A stretch of 64,000 bases of DNA from Candidatus Amunia macphersoniae (GTDB lineage: Bacteria > Chloroflexota > Dormibacteria > Aeolococcales > Aeolococcaceae), in contig JAEKNN010000005.1 of NCBI GenBank assembly GCA_016464795.1, forward strand, positions 1-64,000, read 5' to 3'. Below, in pieces: positions 40,589 to 49,400 of this stretch. The notes beneath the pieces were generated by a model. It was given only the letters and a program-made list of their open reading frames with translations, was not told the DNA's origin and ran no database searches. Numbering within the stretch: the stretch's first letter is position 1; every line of letters starts with the position of its first letter. Both the position numbers and the translations under genes were made by a program.

Positions 40589-42837
40589 GCGTCACCGCCC
40601 CATGGCGGATTGCGCTGTGCGCTGGGGCTTTCTCAGCCTGCGTGGCCGTGGCCCCGGTGAGTGTCGGACTGGCCGGCCTGATCGCGGTCGCCGTGTGCGT
40701 GGTCATCGCCGTGGTCTTTGCGGAGCTGCGCACCGTGACGGCGCTGGTCGCGTTGGTCGCCTGCGTGCTCGGCACCTGGCGTGGGCTTGGCGCCGCCACC
40801 GTGGACCGTGGCCCGGCGAGCGTCGCCGGCCACCTCGGCAACGGTGCGTTGGTGCTCCGCGGCACGGTGGGCGATGCCGGCGTGCCTGGCCGCGAGGACA
40901 CCATCGTGGTCGACGTCCGCGACCTGGCCACCCAGGCAGGTGCCTGGAGGGTCAGCGGCGCGGTGGTGGTGGAGCCGCGGACGGCGGTGGCCGTGCTGCC
41001 CGGGGACATCGTCGACGTGCAGACCAACAGCCTGCGGGCGCCGCCCCAGCGGCCCGGCTCGCTGTCGGCGGTGGCCCTGGAACGTGTCGGGGTGACGGCC
41101 ATCGCCACCGCCGCACAGGTGACGGTGCTGGTCCAGGGCGGCCCGGCCCCCGCCCGCGTTGCCCAGCGATTGCGCCGCCTACTCGCGGCGGCCGTGGCCC
41201 GAGCGCTGCCTGAGCCTGCCGCGACACTGCTGCTTGGCGTCGCGTTCGGGATTCACGGCCGCCTGGCCGGTGTCGTCCGAACCCCGCTCCAGGACGCCGG
41301 GCTGATCCACATCGTCGCGGTCAGCGGGCTGAAGGTGGTCATGGTCGCCGGCCTGATCCAGTCGCTGGCCAGGCTTCGCGGTTGGTCGCGGCGGCGCCGG
41401 ACGGTAGCGACCCTGGCCACCATCGGCGCCTACGTGGTCCTCAGTGGTGCCGGCGCCGCAGCGCTGCGCAGCAGCCTGATGGTCAGCGCGGGACTCCTGC
41501 TCAGCCGCGACGGTCGCAGGCCACACTCGTTCGCACTGCTGGGCCTCTGCGCGGGCGTGCTGCTCGCCGTCGAGCCCGCGGTGGCCACGGATGTCGGCTT
41601 CCAGCTCTCATTCCTCGGCACCGCCGGCATCCTGCTCCTGGCCTCACCGATCGCTGACCGTCTGCCCGGTCCGCGGCTGCTCGTCGAGCCGTTCGCGGTG
41701 ACCGTCGCCGCGCAACTGGCGACGACGCCGATCACCGCCGGCACCTTCGGCGTGCTCTCGCTGGTGGGGCCCTTCGCCAACGCGCTGGTGCTGCCGCTGC
41801 TGCCGCTGGTGATCGTCGCCGGCGGGGCGGGGGCGCTGCTGAGCACGGTGGCGCCGGCCCTGGGATGGGCGCCCCTGGAGATGGCCGCGCTCGTCTGCCG
41901 GGTGATCCTGGCGATCGCGCAGGGAGCGTCAGCGCTGCCCTTTGCCGCCATCGCGGTCCAGCTCTGGCCCTCGGCGTGGACGCTGGCCGAGCTCGGCGCC
42001 GGCGGGGCGGGCGCCCTGGCCTGGTACCTGCACGACCGCTGGCTGCCGTTCCGTGCTGGCTCGGTGGCGATCGGAGTCACTGTGGCCCTGGTCGCCGGTG
42101 TCGTCTCAACCTGGGCGGCGGTGGCGGCGACTGGTCACGCGCTGCGGGTCACCGTGCTCGATGTCGGCAACGGGGTTGCTGTGTTGATCCGGGCCCCGGG
42201 TGGCGGCCTGGTGCTGGTCGACGGCGGCTCCGATGGCGCCGCCCTGTTGACCGCGCTGGGCAGGGTCCTCTCACCTCTCGATCGTCACCTCGACGCGGTC
42301 GTGCTGACCGCCACCGATCGCTCCACCTCGGCCGGGATCCCGAGCCTGATCGGCCACTACGACGTGGGCTCCCTGCTGGTGTCCCAGCCACTGCCGCCGG
42401 CGCTGCAGACGGCGGCCACGCTGATGGCGGGCACCGGGACGCGCGTGGTTGCTGCCGGCGCATCGCCGTGGACGGTGGGCGGGACCAGCGTGCGCTGCAT
42501 CGCGTCGGGACCGCTGCCGGCAGCACCTTGCGTCCTCCAGCTCACCGACGGTCATGCCACCGCGCTGGTCACCGGCACCCTGCCCCAGCTGGCCCAGGAC
42601 GAGATCGCCGGGGTGGCCGGCACGCAGCTGCGTGCTGACCTGCTGGTGGCACCGGTGACGAGCGCGCCCTCTGCGGCCCTGATCGGCGTCGTCCACCCCC
42701 AGCTGGTGGCGGTCCCCGCCAAACGGGCGCCGCCCGGGCTTGCCGGCTTCGGGCTGGAGGTCGCCCTGACCGGGCGCGACAGTGACATCGAGTACGTCGC
42801 GGTGGCATCGGGAGGGTTCACGACCAATGCCGGCTGA
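40585..42837 (+). CDS. comEC: DNA-uptake channel ComEC, with degenerate metallo-beta-lactamase domain
   Basis: 750 residues from ATG 40585. The N-terminal OB-like DUF4131 region is followed by the competence membrane domain (ALPEPAATLLLGVAFGIHG, GLIHIVAVSGLKVVMVAG, DVGFQLSFLGTAGILLLASP). The C-terminal domain has VTVLDVGNGVAVLIRAPGGG and LVDGGSDG, as in ComEC beta-lactamase domains. The metal motif normally THxDxDH reads TATDRSTSAG, so zinc ligands are lost and strand-degrading activity is unlikely. It forms the pore for single-stranded DNA. Coupled to comEA and followed by holA, a common order. Confidence 0.9.
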   Translation: MSVTAPWRIALCAGAFSACVAVAPVSVGLAGLIAVAVCVVIAVVFAELRTVTALVALVACVLGTWRGLGAATVDRGPASVAGHLGNGALVLRGTVGDAGVPGREDTIVVDVRDLATQAGAWRVSGAVVVEPRTAVAVLPGDIVDVQTNSLRAPPQRPGSLSAVALERVGVTAIATAAQVTVLVQGGPAPARVAQRLRRLLAAAVARALPEPAATLLLGVAFGIHGRLAGVVRTPLQDAGLIHIVAVSGLKVVMVAGLIQSLARLRGWSRRRRTVATLATIGAYVVLSGAGAAALRSSLMVSAGLLLSRDGRRPHSFALLGLCAGVLLAVEPAVATDVGFQLSFLGTAGILLLASPIADRLPGPRLLVEPFAVTVAAQLATTPITAGTFGVLSLVGPFANALVLPLLPLVIVAGGAGALLSTVAPALGWAPLEMAALVCRVILAIAQGASALPFAAIAVQLWPSAWTLAELGAGGAGALAWYLHDRWLPFRAGSVAIGVTVALVAGVVSTWAAVAATGHALRVTVLDVGNGVAVLIRAPGGGLVLVDGGSDGAALLTALGRVLSPLDRHLDAVVLTATDRSTSAGIPSLIGHYDVGSLLVSQPLPPALQTAATLMAGTGTRVVAAGASPWTVGGTSVRCIASGPLPAAPCVLQLTDGHATALVTGTLPQLAQDEIAGVAGTQLRADLLVAPVTSAPSAALIGVVHPQLVAVPAKRAPPGLAGFGLEVALTGRDSDIEYVAVASGGFTTNAG

Positions 42838-42856
42838 TCATCACAATCGAGAGTGC

Positions 42857-43843
42857 ATGAGTGCTGACACCCCGGGGTTGCTGCTCGTCCACGGTGACGA
42901 GGCCCACCTCGTCGACCGCACAGTCGCCGGCTGGCGCGCGGCCGCCAGTGCCGATGTCGAGGTCATCGACGCGCCCGCCAGGCTGGAGCCCCTGATCGCC
43001 AGCCTGGTCGACATGCCGCTCTTCGCCGCCGATCGTCACGTTCTGGTCCGCGACCTGGCGCAACTCAGCGGTGCGCGCAAGGGGAACACTGGTGTCGACG
43101 GGCTGGTGCGTGCCCTGGCGATGCGTTCCTCGAGCACCCATGTGTGCTTCGCGGTGCGCGCCACCGTGCCACCGACCAATCCCATCCTGGCTGCCATCCA
43201 GGCGCAGGGAGGACAGGTGGTGCACCACCAGGCGATGCGGGCGGGCGACCGGCGCCAGTGGCTGGAGGCTGAGCTGCGCTCGCGCGGGATCCGTCTGCCC
43301 GCGGGCGGTGCCGATCTGCTGCTGCGCAGCAGCGGCGGGGACCTCAGCGCCATGGCACGGGAGCTCGACAAGGTGGCCGCCCACGGTGAGCGCATCACAG
43401 CCGACCAATTGCAGCAGTTGTTGGCCGGCACCGAGCAGCTGCAGCTCTACAACGTGCTCGACCTGCTCGCCGGGCCCCGGCCCGCCGCCGGTGCCGCGCT
43501 GCTCGTCGACCTGATCGCCGAAGGCCGTTCCCCGCAGTACCTCCTGTCCATCCTCGCCGGCCAGCTGCGCGACCTGCTGATGACCCATGCGGTGCTGCTG
43601 CGCGGACAGCGCAGTGCGGGGGCTGTGGCCTCGGCGCTGCGAATTCCGTCGTGGCGCGCGGAGCGCGTGCTGCGCTCCGCGCAGGCCATCCCGGCAGCGC
43701 TGGCGATGGCCTGGATGCGCGAGCTGCAACGCATCGACGCCGGGCTCAAATCGGGCGAGGTCGACGACGTGGCGGCCCTGCAACGCTGGGGGCTGGCGGC
43801 GGCACAGGCACTGCTCGAGCGCCGTACCAGGCGGAGCGCGTAG
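42857..43843 (+). CDS. holA: DNA polymerase III subunit delta (HolA)
   Basis: 328 residues from ATG 42857 (MSADTPGLLLVHGDEAHLV); ATG 42827 overlapping comEC is an alternative. GLLLVHGDEAHLVDR opens the first domain. LASLVDMPLFAADRHVLVRD, GDLSAMARELDKVAAH, LYNVLDLLAGPRPAAG and SPQYLLSILAGQLRDLL are typical of delta. It opens the beta sliding clamp within the clamp loader. The comEA-comEC-holA-rpsT order is widely conserved; here an MFS gene and a membrane protein are inserted before rpsT. Confidence 0.9.
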   Translation: MSADTPGLLLVHGDEAHLVDRTVAGWRAAASADVEVIDAPARLEPLIASLVDMPLFAADRHVLVRDLAQLSGARKGNTGVDGLVRALAMRSSSTHVCFAVRATVPPTNPILAAIQAQGGQVVHHQAMRAGDRRQWLEAELRSRGIRLPAGGADLLLRSSGGDLSAMARELDKVAAHGERITADQLQQLLAGTEQLQLYNVLDLLAGPRPAAGAALLVDLIAEGRSPQYLLSILAGQLRDLLMTHAVLLRGQRSAGAVASALRIPSWRAERVLRSAQAIPAALAMAWMRELQRIDAGLKSGEVDDVAALQRWGLAAAQALLERRTRRSA

Positions 43844-43858
43844 GCGACGAAAGAGCCA

Positions 43859-45124
43859 TCAGAGACGACGCGTTTCCGGCAGCCCTGGTGCGATCACGGC
43901 CGGCGCTGGGAACTCGCGCACCCGCCAGAGCGGCGTGAGGACTATCGACAGGCTGGCCACCACGCCGAGTGCTGCCGTCAGCCACAAAGTCGTCACCGCG
44001 CCGAGGCTGGCCGCCAGGACACCGCCGAGCAGGTTGCCCAGCGGCCACGCGCCCCAGAAGAAGCTGCGGAAGACGGCGCTCATCCGGCCCTGCAGCCGCG
44101 CTGGTGAGAGCGACTGGCGGAGGGTCATCTGAGCGATGTTGCCCGCCGTGCTCACTGCCCCGATCACCAGGAACAACGGGAACAGCAAGGCCACGGCGGG
44201 CACGAATACGGCCAAAGGGATCGCGCCAGAGAGGCCGATGGACACAGCGTCGGTGAGCGCCATGGTGCGACCTACCCCGGCGCGCGCGATCACGCGCCCC
44301 GCCACCGTCGAGCCGAGCATCGAGCCCAAGCCGCCGAACGCGAGGATGGCGCCGAGCAGTCCGGGGCTGAGGTGCAGGCGCCCGTAGGCGAAGAGAAAGA
44401 GCGGAGCTTCGTAGGCATGGGCGAAGACTCCGGCGGCGGTGAGACACAGCAATTGAGCGCGGAGCACGGGATTGCCGAAGACGTGTCGCAGGCCCTCACC
44501 CACCTCCCGGGCGAGGTGGTGGCGGTGAGCTGTCGCGAGCTCCGGCTCACGGTGGCGGATGGCCAGCACCGACATCGCCGAGAGCAGGAACGACGCGGCA
44601 TCGACGAGCACCGCCCGGGCCCCACCCACCGCCTGCACCAGCACACCTCCCACCCCGGGTCCCACCAGTGCTCCCGCCGACCAGGTCACCTCGAGCCTGC
44701 TGTTGGCCTCGAGCAACTGATCGCGCCGCACCAGCACCGGCACGTACGCCAGGTAGGCGAGGTCGAAGAACACAGTGAACACGCCCATGGCCACGGCTGC
44801 CGCGAACAGGTGCCACAGCTGCAGCTGGTCGAGCCCCGCCAGGGCCGGGATCGCGGCCAGGATGGCCATCCTGGCGAGGCTGCAGGTCACCATCAGCGGC
44901 CGTTTGCGCACCCGGTCGACGATGGCGCCCGCGGGCAGCGCCAGCACCGGGAAGGGGATGCGCTCGCAGGCGACCAGCAGGCCGATGGCCGCGGGACCGG
45001 CGTGAAAGCTGAAGATCGCCAACGTGGGCAGTGCGAGAACTGTCACCTGGCTGCCGATCTCGCTGACCGTCTGGCCGCCCCACAGCAGGCTGAAGTCCCG
45101 CTGCCGCCAGACCGCCCGACTCAT
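43859..45124 (-). CDS. MFS transporter (MFS_3, EntS-like exporter)
   Basis: 421 residues from ATG 45124 (MSRAVWRQRDFSLLWGGQ), 12 membrane helices. FSLLWGGQTVSEIGSQVTVL, LPAGAIVDRVRKRPLMV (the loop 2-3 motif), LEVTWSAGALVGPGVGG and LQGRMSAVFRSFFWGAWPLG are characteristic of the MFS_3 branch, which exports siderophores or macrolides. Substrate unknown. Lies between holA and rpsT, on the opposite strand. Confidence 0.85.
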   Translation of the reverse strand: MSRAVWRQRDFSLLWGGQTVSEIGSQVTVLALPTLAIFSFHAGPAAIGLLVACERIPFPVLALPAGAIVDRVRKRPLMVTCSLARMAILAAIPALAGLDQLQLWHLFAAAVAMGVFTVFFDLAYLAYVPVLVRRDQLLEANSRLEVTWSAGALVGPGVGGVLVQAVGGARAVLVDAASFLLSAMSVLAIRHREPELATAHRHHLAREVGEGLRHVFGNPVLRAQLLCLTAAGVFAHAYEAPLFLFAYGRLHLSPGLLGAILAFGGLGSMLGSTVAGRVIARAGVGRTMALTDAVSIGLSGAIPLAVFVPAVALLFPLFLVIGAVSTAGNIAQMTLRQSLSPARLQGRMSAVFRSFFWGAWPLGNLLGGVLAASLGAVTTLWLTAALGVVASLSIVLTPLWRVREFPAPAVIAPGLPETRRL

Positions 45125-45181
45125 GGAGCAGTAGGCTCGCACAGCGTCGGCCGGGCCCGTCCTGCTTCCATTGCACGCGAC

Positions 45182-45811
45182 ATGGACTGGGTGCTGATCT
45201 CCTCCCTGGCCACCGCTGCGGGCACCCTGGTGCTCGGCGCGGCGACGTTTGCCTCAGTGCGCTCGGCCAACCGGGCCGCCCGAGCAGCCGAGGGGTCGCT
45301 GCTGGCCGGGCTCCGGCCCTTGCTGGTGCCGTCGCGCTTCCAGGATCCGCCTGTGAAGATCTCCTTCGCGGATCAGCACTGGGTCAAGATCGACGGCGGC
45401 CATGCCGTCGCCGAGGTGACCGACGAGGCCATCTATCTGGCGATCTCGCTGCGCAACGTCGGCAGCGGCATCGGTGTGCTGCACGGCTGGATCTTTCACA
45501 CCGAGCTTCGCACCGGGGAGGCAGCCACACCTCGCCCGGAGGACTTCCGCCGCCTGACCCGCGACATCTATGTGCCGGCGGGTGACAACGGCTTCTGGAT
45601 GGGAGCCTTCCGCGAGCCGTCGGCGGAGGAGTTCGTCGAGGCCCACAGAACCATCACAGCACGGCAGGGATTCACCATCGACCTGCTCTACGGCGACTTC
45701 GAGGGGGGCCAGCGGTCGATCAGCCGGTTCTCGTTGCTGCCGGCCCGCGAGCAGGAGTGGTTGGCGTCAGTTGGGCGGCACTGGAACATCGACAGGCCGT
45801 CGCCGCGCTGA
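45182..45811 (+). CDS. single-helix membrane protein with beta-rich domain, unknown function
   Basis: 209 residues from ATG 45182 (MDWVLISSLATAAGTLVLG). One N-terminal membrane helix is followed by a short coiled segment (SVRSANRAARAAEGSLLA) and a mainly beta domain with LRPLLVPSRFQDPP, IYLAISLRNVGSGIGVLHGW and FTIDLLYGDFEGGQRSISRF. This layout (helix, 'RPxLxP', 'LRNVGxGxA') is seen in many uncharacterised actinobacterial proteins. Divergent from the MFS gene. Confidence 0.55.
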   Translation: MDWVLISSLATAAGTLVLGAATFASVRSANRAARAAEGSLLAGLRPLLVPSRFQDPPVKISFADQHWVKIDGGHAVAEVTDEAIYLAISLRNVGSGIGVLHGWIFHTELRTGEAATPRPEDFRRLTRDIYVPAGDNGFWMGAFREPSAEEFVEAHRTITARQGFTIDLLYGDFEGGQRSISRFSLLPAREQEWLASVGRHWNIDRPSPR

Positions 45812-45815
45812 CGGG

Positions 45816-46328
45816 TTAGCTCGTCTCCGACCGTGCCCTGGCGCCACCGGACGATGCCTTGGCGCTGCCCCTCGCCGTGGTTGTGCCTGCTCCCTTGGCC
45901 GCGGTCGCGGCCTTGGCGGCGGGTTTGGACGCCGGCTTGGGCGCGGACCGCGCCGACGGCTTGCGAGCCGCCGCGGTCTGGCGGCCACGCCCCTTGGAGC
46001 CACCAGCTGCGGCCGCACGCACCTCGGTGGCATGCTCGCCGCCCTCGCCGGCCGCGCGGATCAGTCGTGCCGCCATCGTGGCCAGACGTGACTTGCGGCG
46101 GTTGACATTGTTGCGATGGAGGATGCCCTTCTCGCCGGCGCGATCGAGAGCTTTGACCGCGGCCCTGAGCTGGTTCTCGGCGTCGACCGTGCTGCCCTGC
46201 TCGAGTCCCAGCAGTGCCTGGCGCGCCTTGCCCACGTAGGTGCGGACCGACGACCGCACTCCGCGGTTGCGGACGTGCTTGGCCTCATTGGCACGGATGC
46301 GCTTGCGCGCCGATCGGGAATTGGCCAC
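45816..46328 (-). CDS. rpsT: 30S ribosomal protein bS20 with long C-terminal extension
   Basis: 170 residues from GTG 46328 (MANSRSARKRIRANEAKH), AGGA upstream. The first 95 residues are standard S20: VRSSVRTYVGKARQALLG, VKALDRAGEKGILHRNNVNR and RKSRLATMAARL. S20 binds helices of 16S rRNA on the small subunit. The usual length is about 86-90 residues; here a further 75 residues rich in Ala, Lys, Ser and Gly follow (KPASKPAAKAATAAKGAG). The tail resembles histone H1-like tails and may contact RNA or DNA. Divergent from ispE. Confidence 0.9.
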   Translation of the reverse strand: MANSRSARKRIRANEAKHVRNRGVRSSVRTYVGKARQALLGLEQGSTVDAENQLRAAVKALDRAGEKGILHRNNVNRRKSRLATMAARLIRAAGEGGEHATEVRAAAAGGSKGRGRQTAAARKPSARSAPKPASKPAAKAATAAKGAGTTTARGSAKASSGGARARSETS

Positions 46329-46417
46329 GAGTCTTCCTGTCGAACGGAGATGAGCGGCACCCTCAGGTGCGCGTGCGCCGACGAGCAGCGCGGCTTGGGG
46401 AGTATATCAGCCACCCA

Positions 46418-47314
46418 ATGCTGATCACTCCCGCCTACGCAAAGGTGAACCTGTGCCTGGCAGTCCGGGGACGCCGTGGCGACGGTTTCCACGAGCTCGA
46501 CTCGGTTGCCGTCAGCCTGGACTGGCATGACCTGGTCGGAATCAGCATCCGGCCCGCCCACGACACGGTGGTGCGGCTGCACGTCAGCGACAGCGGCGCA
46601 GGAGGCGTCCCGGCCGGATCCGACAACCTGGCAGCTCGCGCCGCGGCTGCCGTGGCGGCGCTGATCGGGCCGATGGATGCAGAGATCTGGCTGGAGAAGC
46701 GCCTCCCCCGCCTCGCCGGCCTCGGGGGTGGGTCGGCGGACGCCGCCGCGGTGCTGAGCGGCTGCGCCACCCTGCTGGCGGCCGGAGGGCTGGGCAGCGA
46801 CCGTCGCCTGGATCTCGATCACCAGACGCTCTCGGCTCTGGCGGCCTCGCTGGGGTCGGACGTGCCCATGACCCTGGTCGGGGGGGCCCAGCGGATGGGC
46901 GGTCGCGGGGAGCGTCTGACGGCTCTGGCGGCGTCGCCGCTCCATCTTGCCGTGGCGCTCGCCGGCTTCAGCGACACAGCGGCGACATTTGCGGCGACCA
47001 CGCCGTCGGACTACGAGCAGGACAGCGGCCGCGTGGAGCGGGTGGTCGCCGCTCTGCGCGGCAATCAGCTGCCCGCCGATCACGATCTGGGCAGTGGCCT
47101 GGAGGCTCCCGCCTGCCGGGCGAGCGCCGAGCTGGCGAAGGGGCTCGGGTCACTGCGTGCCTCGCTCCCTGAATCCCGCTGGCATCTGACCGGCAGTGGT
47201 GGAGCAGTGTTCGCGCTCGCCGGCGGCGAGGCCGAGGCCGCCGACATCGCGGCCAGGGCGCGCGCCGCCGGCTACGCGGCGCGCGCGTGCCGGACGATCG
47301 CCGAGGCGCGCTGA
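46418..47314 (+). CDS. ispE: 4-diphosphocytidyl-2-C-methyl-D-erythritol kinase (IspE)
   Basis: 298 residues. The GHMP kinase fold is clear: AYAKVNLCLAVRGRRGDGFH at the N-terminus, PRLAGLGGGSADAAAVL (ATP loop), ASLGSDVPMTLVGG and HLTGSGGAVFAL (third GHMP motif). It phosphorylates the CDP-methylerythritol intermediate of the MEP isoprenoid pathway. ATG 46418 has no Shine-Dalgarno; TATATC at 46403-46408 lies 9 nt before it, so the leader is very short. Divergent from rpsT across 89 nt. Confidence 0.9.
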   Translation: MLITPAYAKVNLCLAVRGRRGDGFHELDSVAVSLDWHDLVGISIRPAHDTVVRLHVSDSGAGGVPAGSDNLAARAAAAVAALIGPMDAEIWLEKRLPRLAGLGGGSADAAAVLSGCATLLAAGGLGSDRRLDLDHQTLSALAASLGSDVPMTLVGGAQRMGGRGERLTALAASPLHLAVALAGFSDTAATFAATTPSDYEQDSGRVERVVAALRGNQLPADHDLGSGLEAPACRASAELAKGLGSLRASLPESRWHLTGSGGAVFALAGGEAEAADIAARARAAGYAARACRTIAEAR

Positions 47315-47372
47315 CCGGTCGGTGATGCGCTGACCGGGCGCGCCTGCGCCGACGCGGCGCCGCGGTCGGCTC

Positions 47373-48221
47373 TCAGCGGGTGAAGTCGTCCCGGTAGCGT
47401 GCGTCGATCAGCGAGTACAGACCGAATGCCAGGAATCCCAGCGCGACCACGCTCAGCATCAGGGCGCCGAACCGTTGCGCTGCCAGCGTCTTGAGGCTGG
47501 CGTCCAGCCCCTTCGACTGCGCCGCGTCAGCGCTGATCCCAGCGCTGAGCACGAACCCGCCGACGATCACGAACACCAGGCCGCGCGCCGCCTGTCCGGC
47601 GATGCCGAGCACGGCCGCCGCGCGGCGCATCGACCTCCCCATCGAGGAGGTGTCGAGTAGGGTCTCGAACTTGCGGCTGGCGGCGTAGCCGACGAGCACG
47701 AGGCCCACGATGATGATCGCCGCGCCCGCGAGCACCACCAGCAGGCGGCCGCCGCTGGCGCCGAGCAGCCGGGCCGTCAAAGAGTCCTGATCGTTCTGCG
47801 GCGATTGGGTGGACGAGCCCACCAGCACGCGCACGGTGGTCACCAGGAAGGCAGCGTAGACCACCGCGGTGCCGACGGCGAGGGCCCGGCGGCCGGTGTT
47901 GGCAGCCGGCCCCTGGTCGCGGCGACTGGCCACGGCTCGAAGCAGCTGCCAGGCGATGTAGGCCACGAAGCCCATGCAGAGCAGCACCAGCAGGGTCCGG
48001 CCCAGCGGCGCACCGGCGATGCCCTCGACGGCACCACGGCGATCGACCTCCTTGTTGCTGCGGCCGAGCAGCACCGCGGTCACCAGGATGGCCAGGACCA
48101 TGTAGTTGACGGCTCGGCTGAGGATGCCGGCCCGGGCAACACGTTCCATCCACTGTTTGTCGAGCGCTCGTCCGGCGATCGCCTCGCCGCGGCCGGCGTT
48201 CACGGTGGGGATTGGACTCAT
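47373..48221 (-). CDS. DUF1206 membrane protein
   Basis: 282 residues, six membrane helices forming three two-helix units, each beginning near ARAGILSRAVNYMVLAI, GRRALAVGTAVVYAAFLV and GIAGQAARGLVFVIVGGFVL. The repeated G..ARG..(V/Y) pattern and a DARYRDD end are those of DUF1206 proteins, found mainly in actinobacteria. Function unknown. Its start overlaps the stop of the MmcQ-like gene by 4 nt. Confidence 0.8.
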   Translation of the reverse strand: MSPIPTVNAGRGEAIAGRALDKQWMERVARAGILSRAVNYMVLAILVTAVLLGRSNKEVDRRGAVEGIAGAPLGRTLLVLLCMGFVAYIAWQLLRAVASRRDQGPAANTGRRALAVGTAVVYAAFLVTTVRVLVGSSTQSPQNDQDSLTARLLGASGGRLLVVLAGAAIIIVGLVLVGYAASRKFETLLDTSSMGRSMRRAAAVLGIAGQAARGLVFVIVGGFVLSAGISADAAQSKGLDASLKTLAAQRFGALMLSVVALGFLAFGLYSLIDARYRDDFTR

Positions 48222-48622
48222 TGCGCGGCCGACGGTACACCTGCGGTCGGTACGACGGAGGCGGCCTCGCCGGAGTCGAGCTGCCTGACCAGCGTCTTCG
48301 ACGCCACCGCGCGGTAGCTCTCGGTCACCCAGTCACAGAGCACCTCGACGCCAGGCAGGCTCGAATCGACCAGGTTGACGGTGACCCAGCCGTGTTTGCC
48401 CAGCCCGTACCCCATCGGGTCGGCGCAGGCCAGGGAGAGCGCGAATCCCGCCGACGCCGGCAGCTTGACTCCGAGGCTGTCATGATCGCCCGTGGCCAGG
48501 AAGGCGAAGATCTTCTTGCCAACCTTGGCGACCAGATCGCCCTCCCAGGGGTGGTCCTCCCAGGCCTGTGGGAGTGAGAGGGCATGGTGGGCCACGGTGT
48601 GGGCCACGCAGCTGGCTGGCAT
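48218..48622 (-). CDS. MmcQ/YjbR-family protein
   Basis: 134 residues. HHALSLPQAWEDHPWEGDLV, KVGKKIFAFLATGD and GLGKHGWVTVNLVDSSLP are the conserved blocks of this CyaY-like double-wing fold, whose members bind DNA or act as adaptor proteins of unknown role. Stop overlaps the DUF1206 start (ATGA). Together they form a two-gene unit. Confidence 0.8.
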   Translation of the reverse strand: MPASCVAHTVAHHALSLPQAWEDHPWEGDLVAKVGKKIFAFLATGDHDSLGVKLPASAGFALSLACADPMGYGLGKHGWVTVNLVDSSLPGVEVLCDWVTESYRAVASKTLVRQLDSGEAASVVPTAGVPSAAQ

Positions 48623-48671
48623 CAGGATGAGTGTGGTCGCTTGGCCGGAGCTTTGACCACGTTCGGTATGG

Positions 48672-49310
48672 CTACCGGCTCTCCAGGGCCAGCGCGGAGG
48701 CGTACCCGATCAACGCGCTGCCGGTCATCGCGTCGAGGGCCCGGCGCACCCTGCGCCGCTGGATCCATTGCCGAACTCGGTGGAGGAACACCACCAGCAC
48801 GACCAGCCAGACCATGCCGAGCACGGCATGCGTGTACGCCAGCGCCAGCGCATCGAGCGTCGGCGTGTCCCGGTGGCCGAGGAACTGAGGCAGCACCGAC
48901 AGGTAGAAGGCCAGCACCTTCGGGTTGGTGATGTTGCACAACAGCCCATGTCGGAATGACGTCCAGGGGCTGGCGCTCGTCCCCACAACAGGCTGGGTGG
49001 TCGCGTGCCCCCCATCCTGGCCTCGTCGCGCGGACAACAGGGCTCGCACGCCGAGGTAGAGAAGGTAGGCGACTCCGGCCCAACGGATGGCCAGGAACAG
49101 CGCCTGCGATCGAGCGATGACGGCACCCACACCCAATGCCGCAGCCGTCCCCTGCACAAGGCAGCTGGCGATCACCCCCAAGGAGGTCAACAGTCCGCAC
49201 CTGCGACCGCCGGCCACCGAGTTCTTGAAAACCACAGCGAAGTCAGGCCCGGGCGCGATGACGACGACGGCCGCGAAGAGTACGAAGGTCCCGTACGTCG
49301 TCCAGGTCAT
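48672..49310 (-). CDS. LysE/RhtB-family amino acid exporter
   Basis: 212 residues, six membrane helices. VVVIAPGPDFAVVFKNSVAGG is the family's signature (PGP), followed by GLLTSLGVIASCLVQG, WAGVAYLLYLGVRALL and FRHGLLCNITNPKVLAFYL (NPK motif). These carriers export amino acids or homoserine lactones. TAGAGT ends 6 nt before ATG 49310, so the message is likely leaderless. Confidence 0.9.
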   Translation of the reverse strand: MTWTTYGTFVLFAAVVVIAPGPDFAVVFKNSVAGGRRCGLLTSLGVIASCLVQGTAAALGVGAVIARSQALFLAIRWAGVAYLLYLGVRALLSARRGQDGGHATTQPVVGTSASPWTSFRHGLLCNITNPKVLAFYLSVLPQFLGHRDTPTLDALALAYTHAVLGMVWLVVLVVFLHRVRQWIQRRRVRRALDAMTGSALIGYASALALESR

Positions 49311-49316
49311 CGGCTG

Positions 49317-49322
49317 ACTCTA
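49317..49322 (-). promoter_or_regulatory. -10 box (TAGAGT) of a leaderless promoter
   Basis: TAGAGT on the minus strand ends 6 nt before ATG 49310 of the LysE-family gene. Confidence 0.45.
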
Positions 49323-49386
49323 GGACCGCGCCGCGCGCCGGGCCCACGGCACCCCCGGGCGTCGAGCCGCGCCCCAGCCGCAGCCC

Positions 49387-49392
49387 TACAAT
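49387..49392 (+). promoter_or_regulatory. -10 box (TACAAT) of a leaderless promoter
   Basis: TACAAT ends 8 nt before GTG 49401 and no Shine-Dalgarno follows, so transcription likely starts at the GTG. It supports the choice of that start for the membrane protein gene. Confidence 0.5.
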
Positions 49393-49400
49393 CCGAGATC

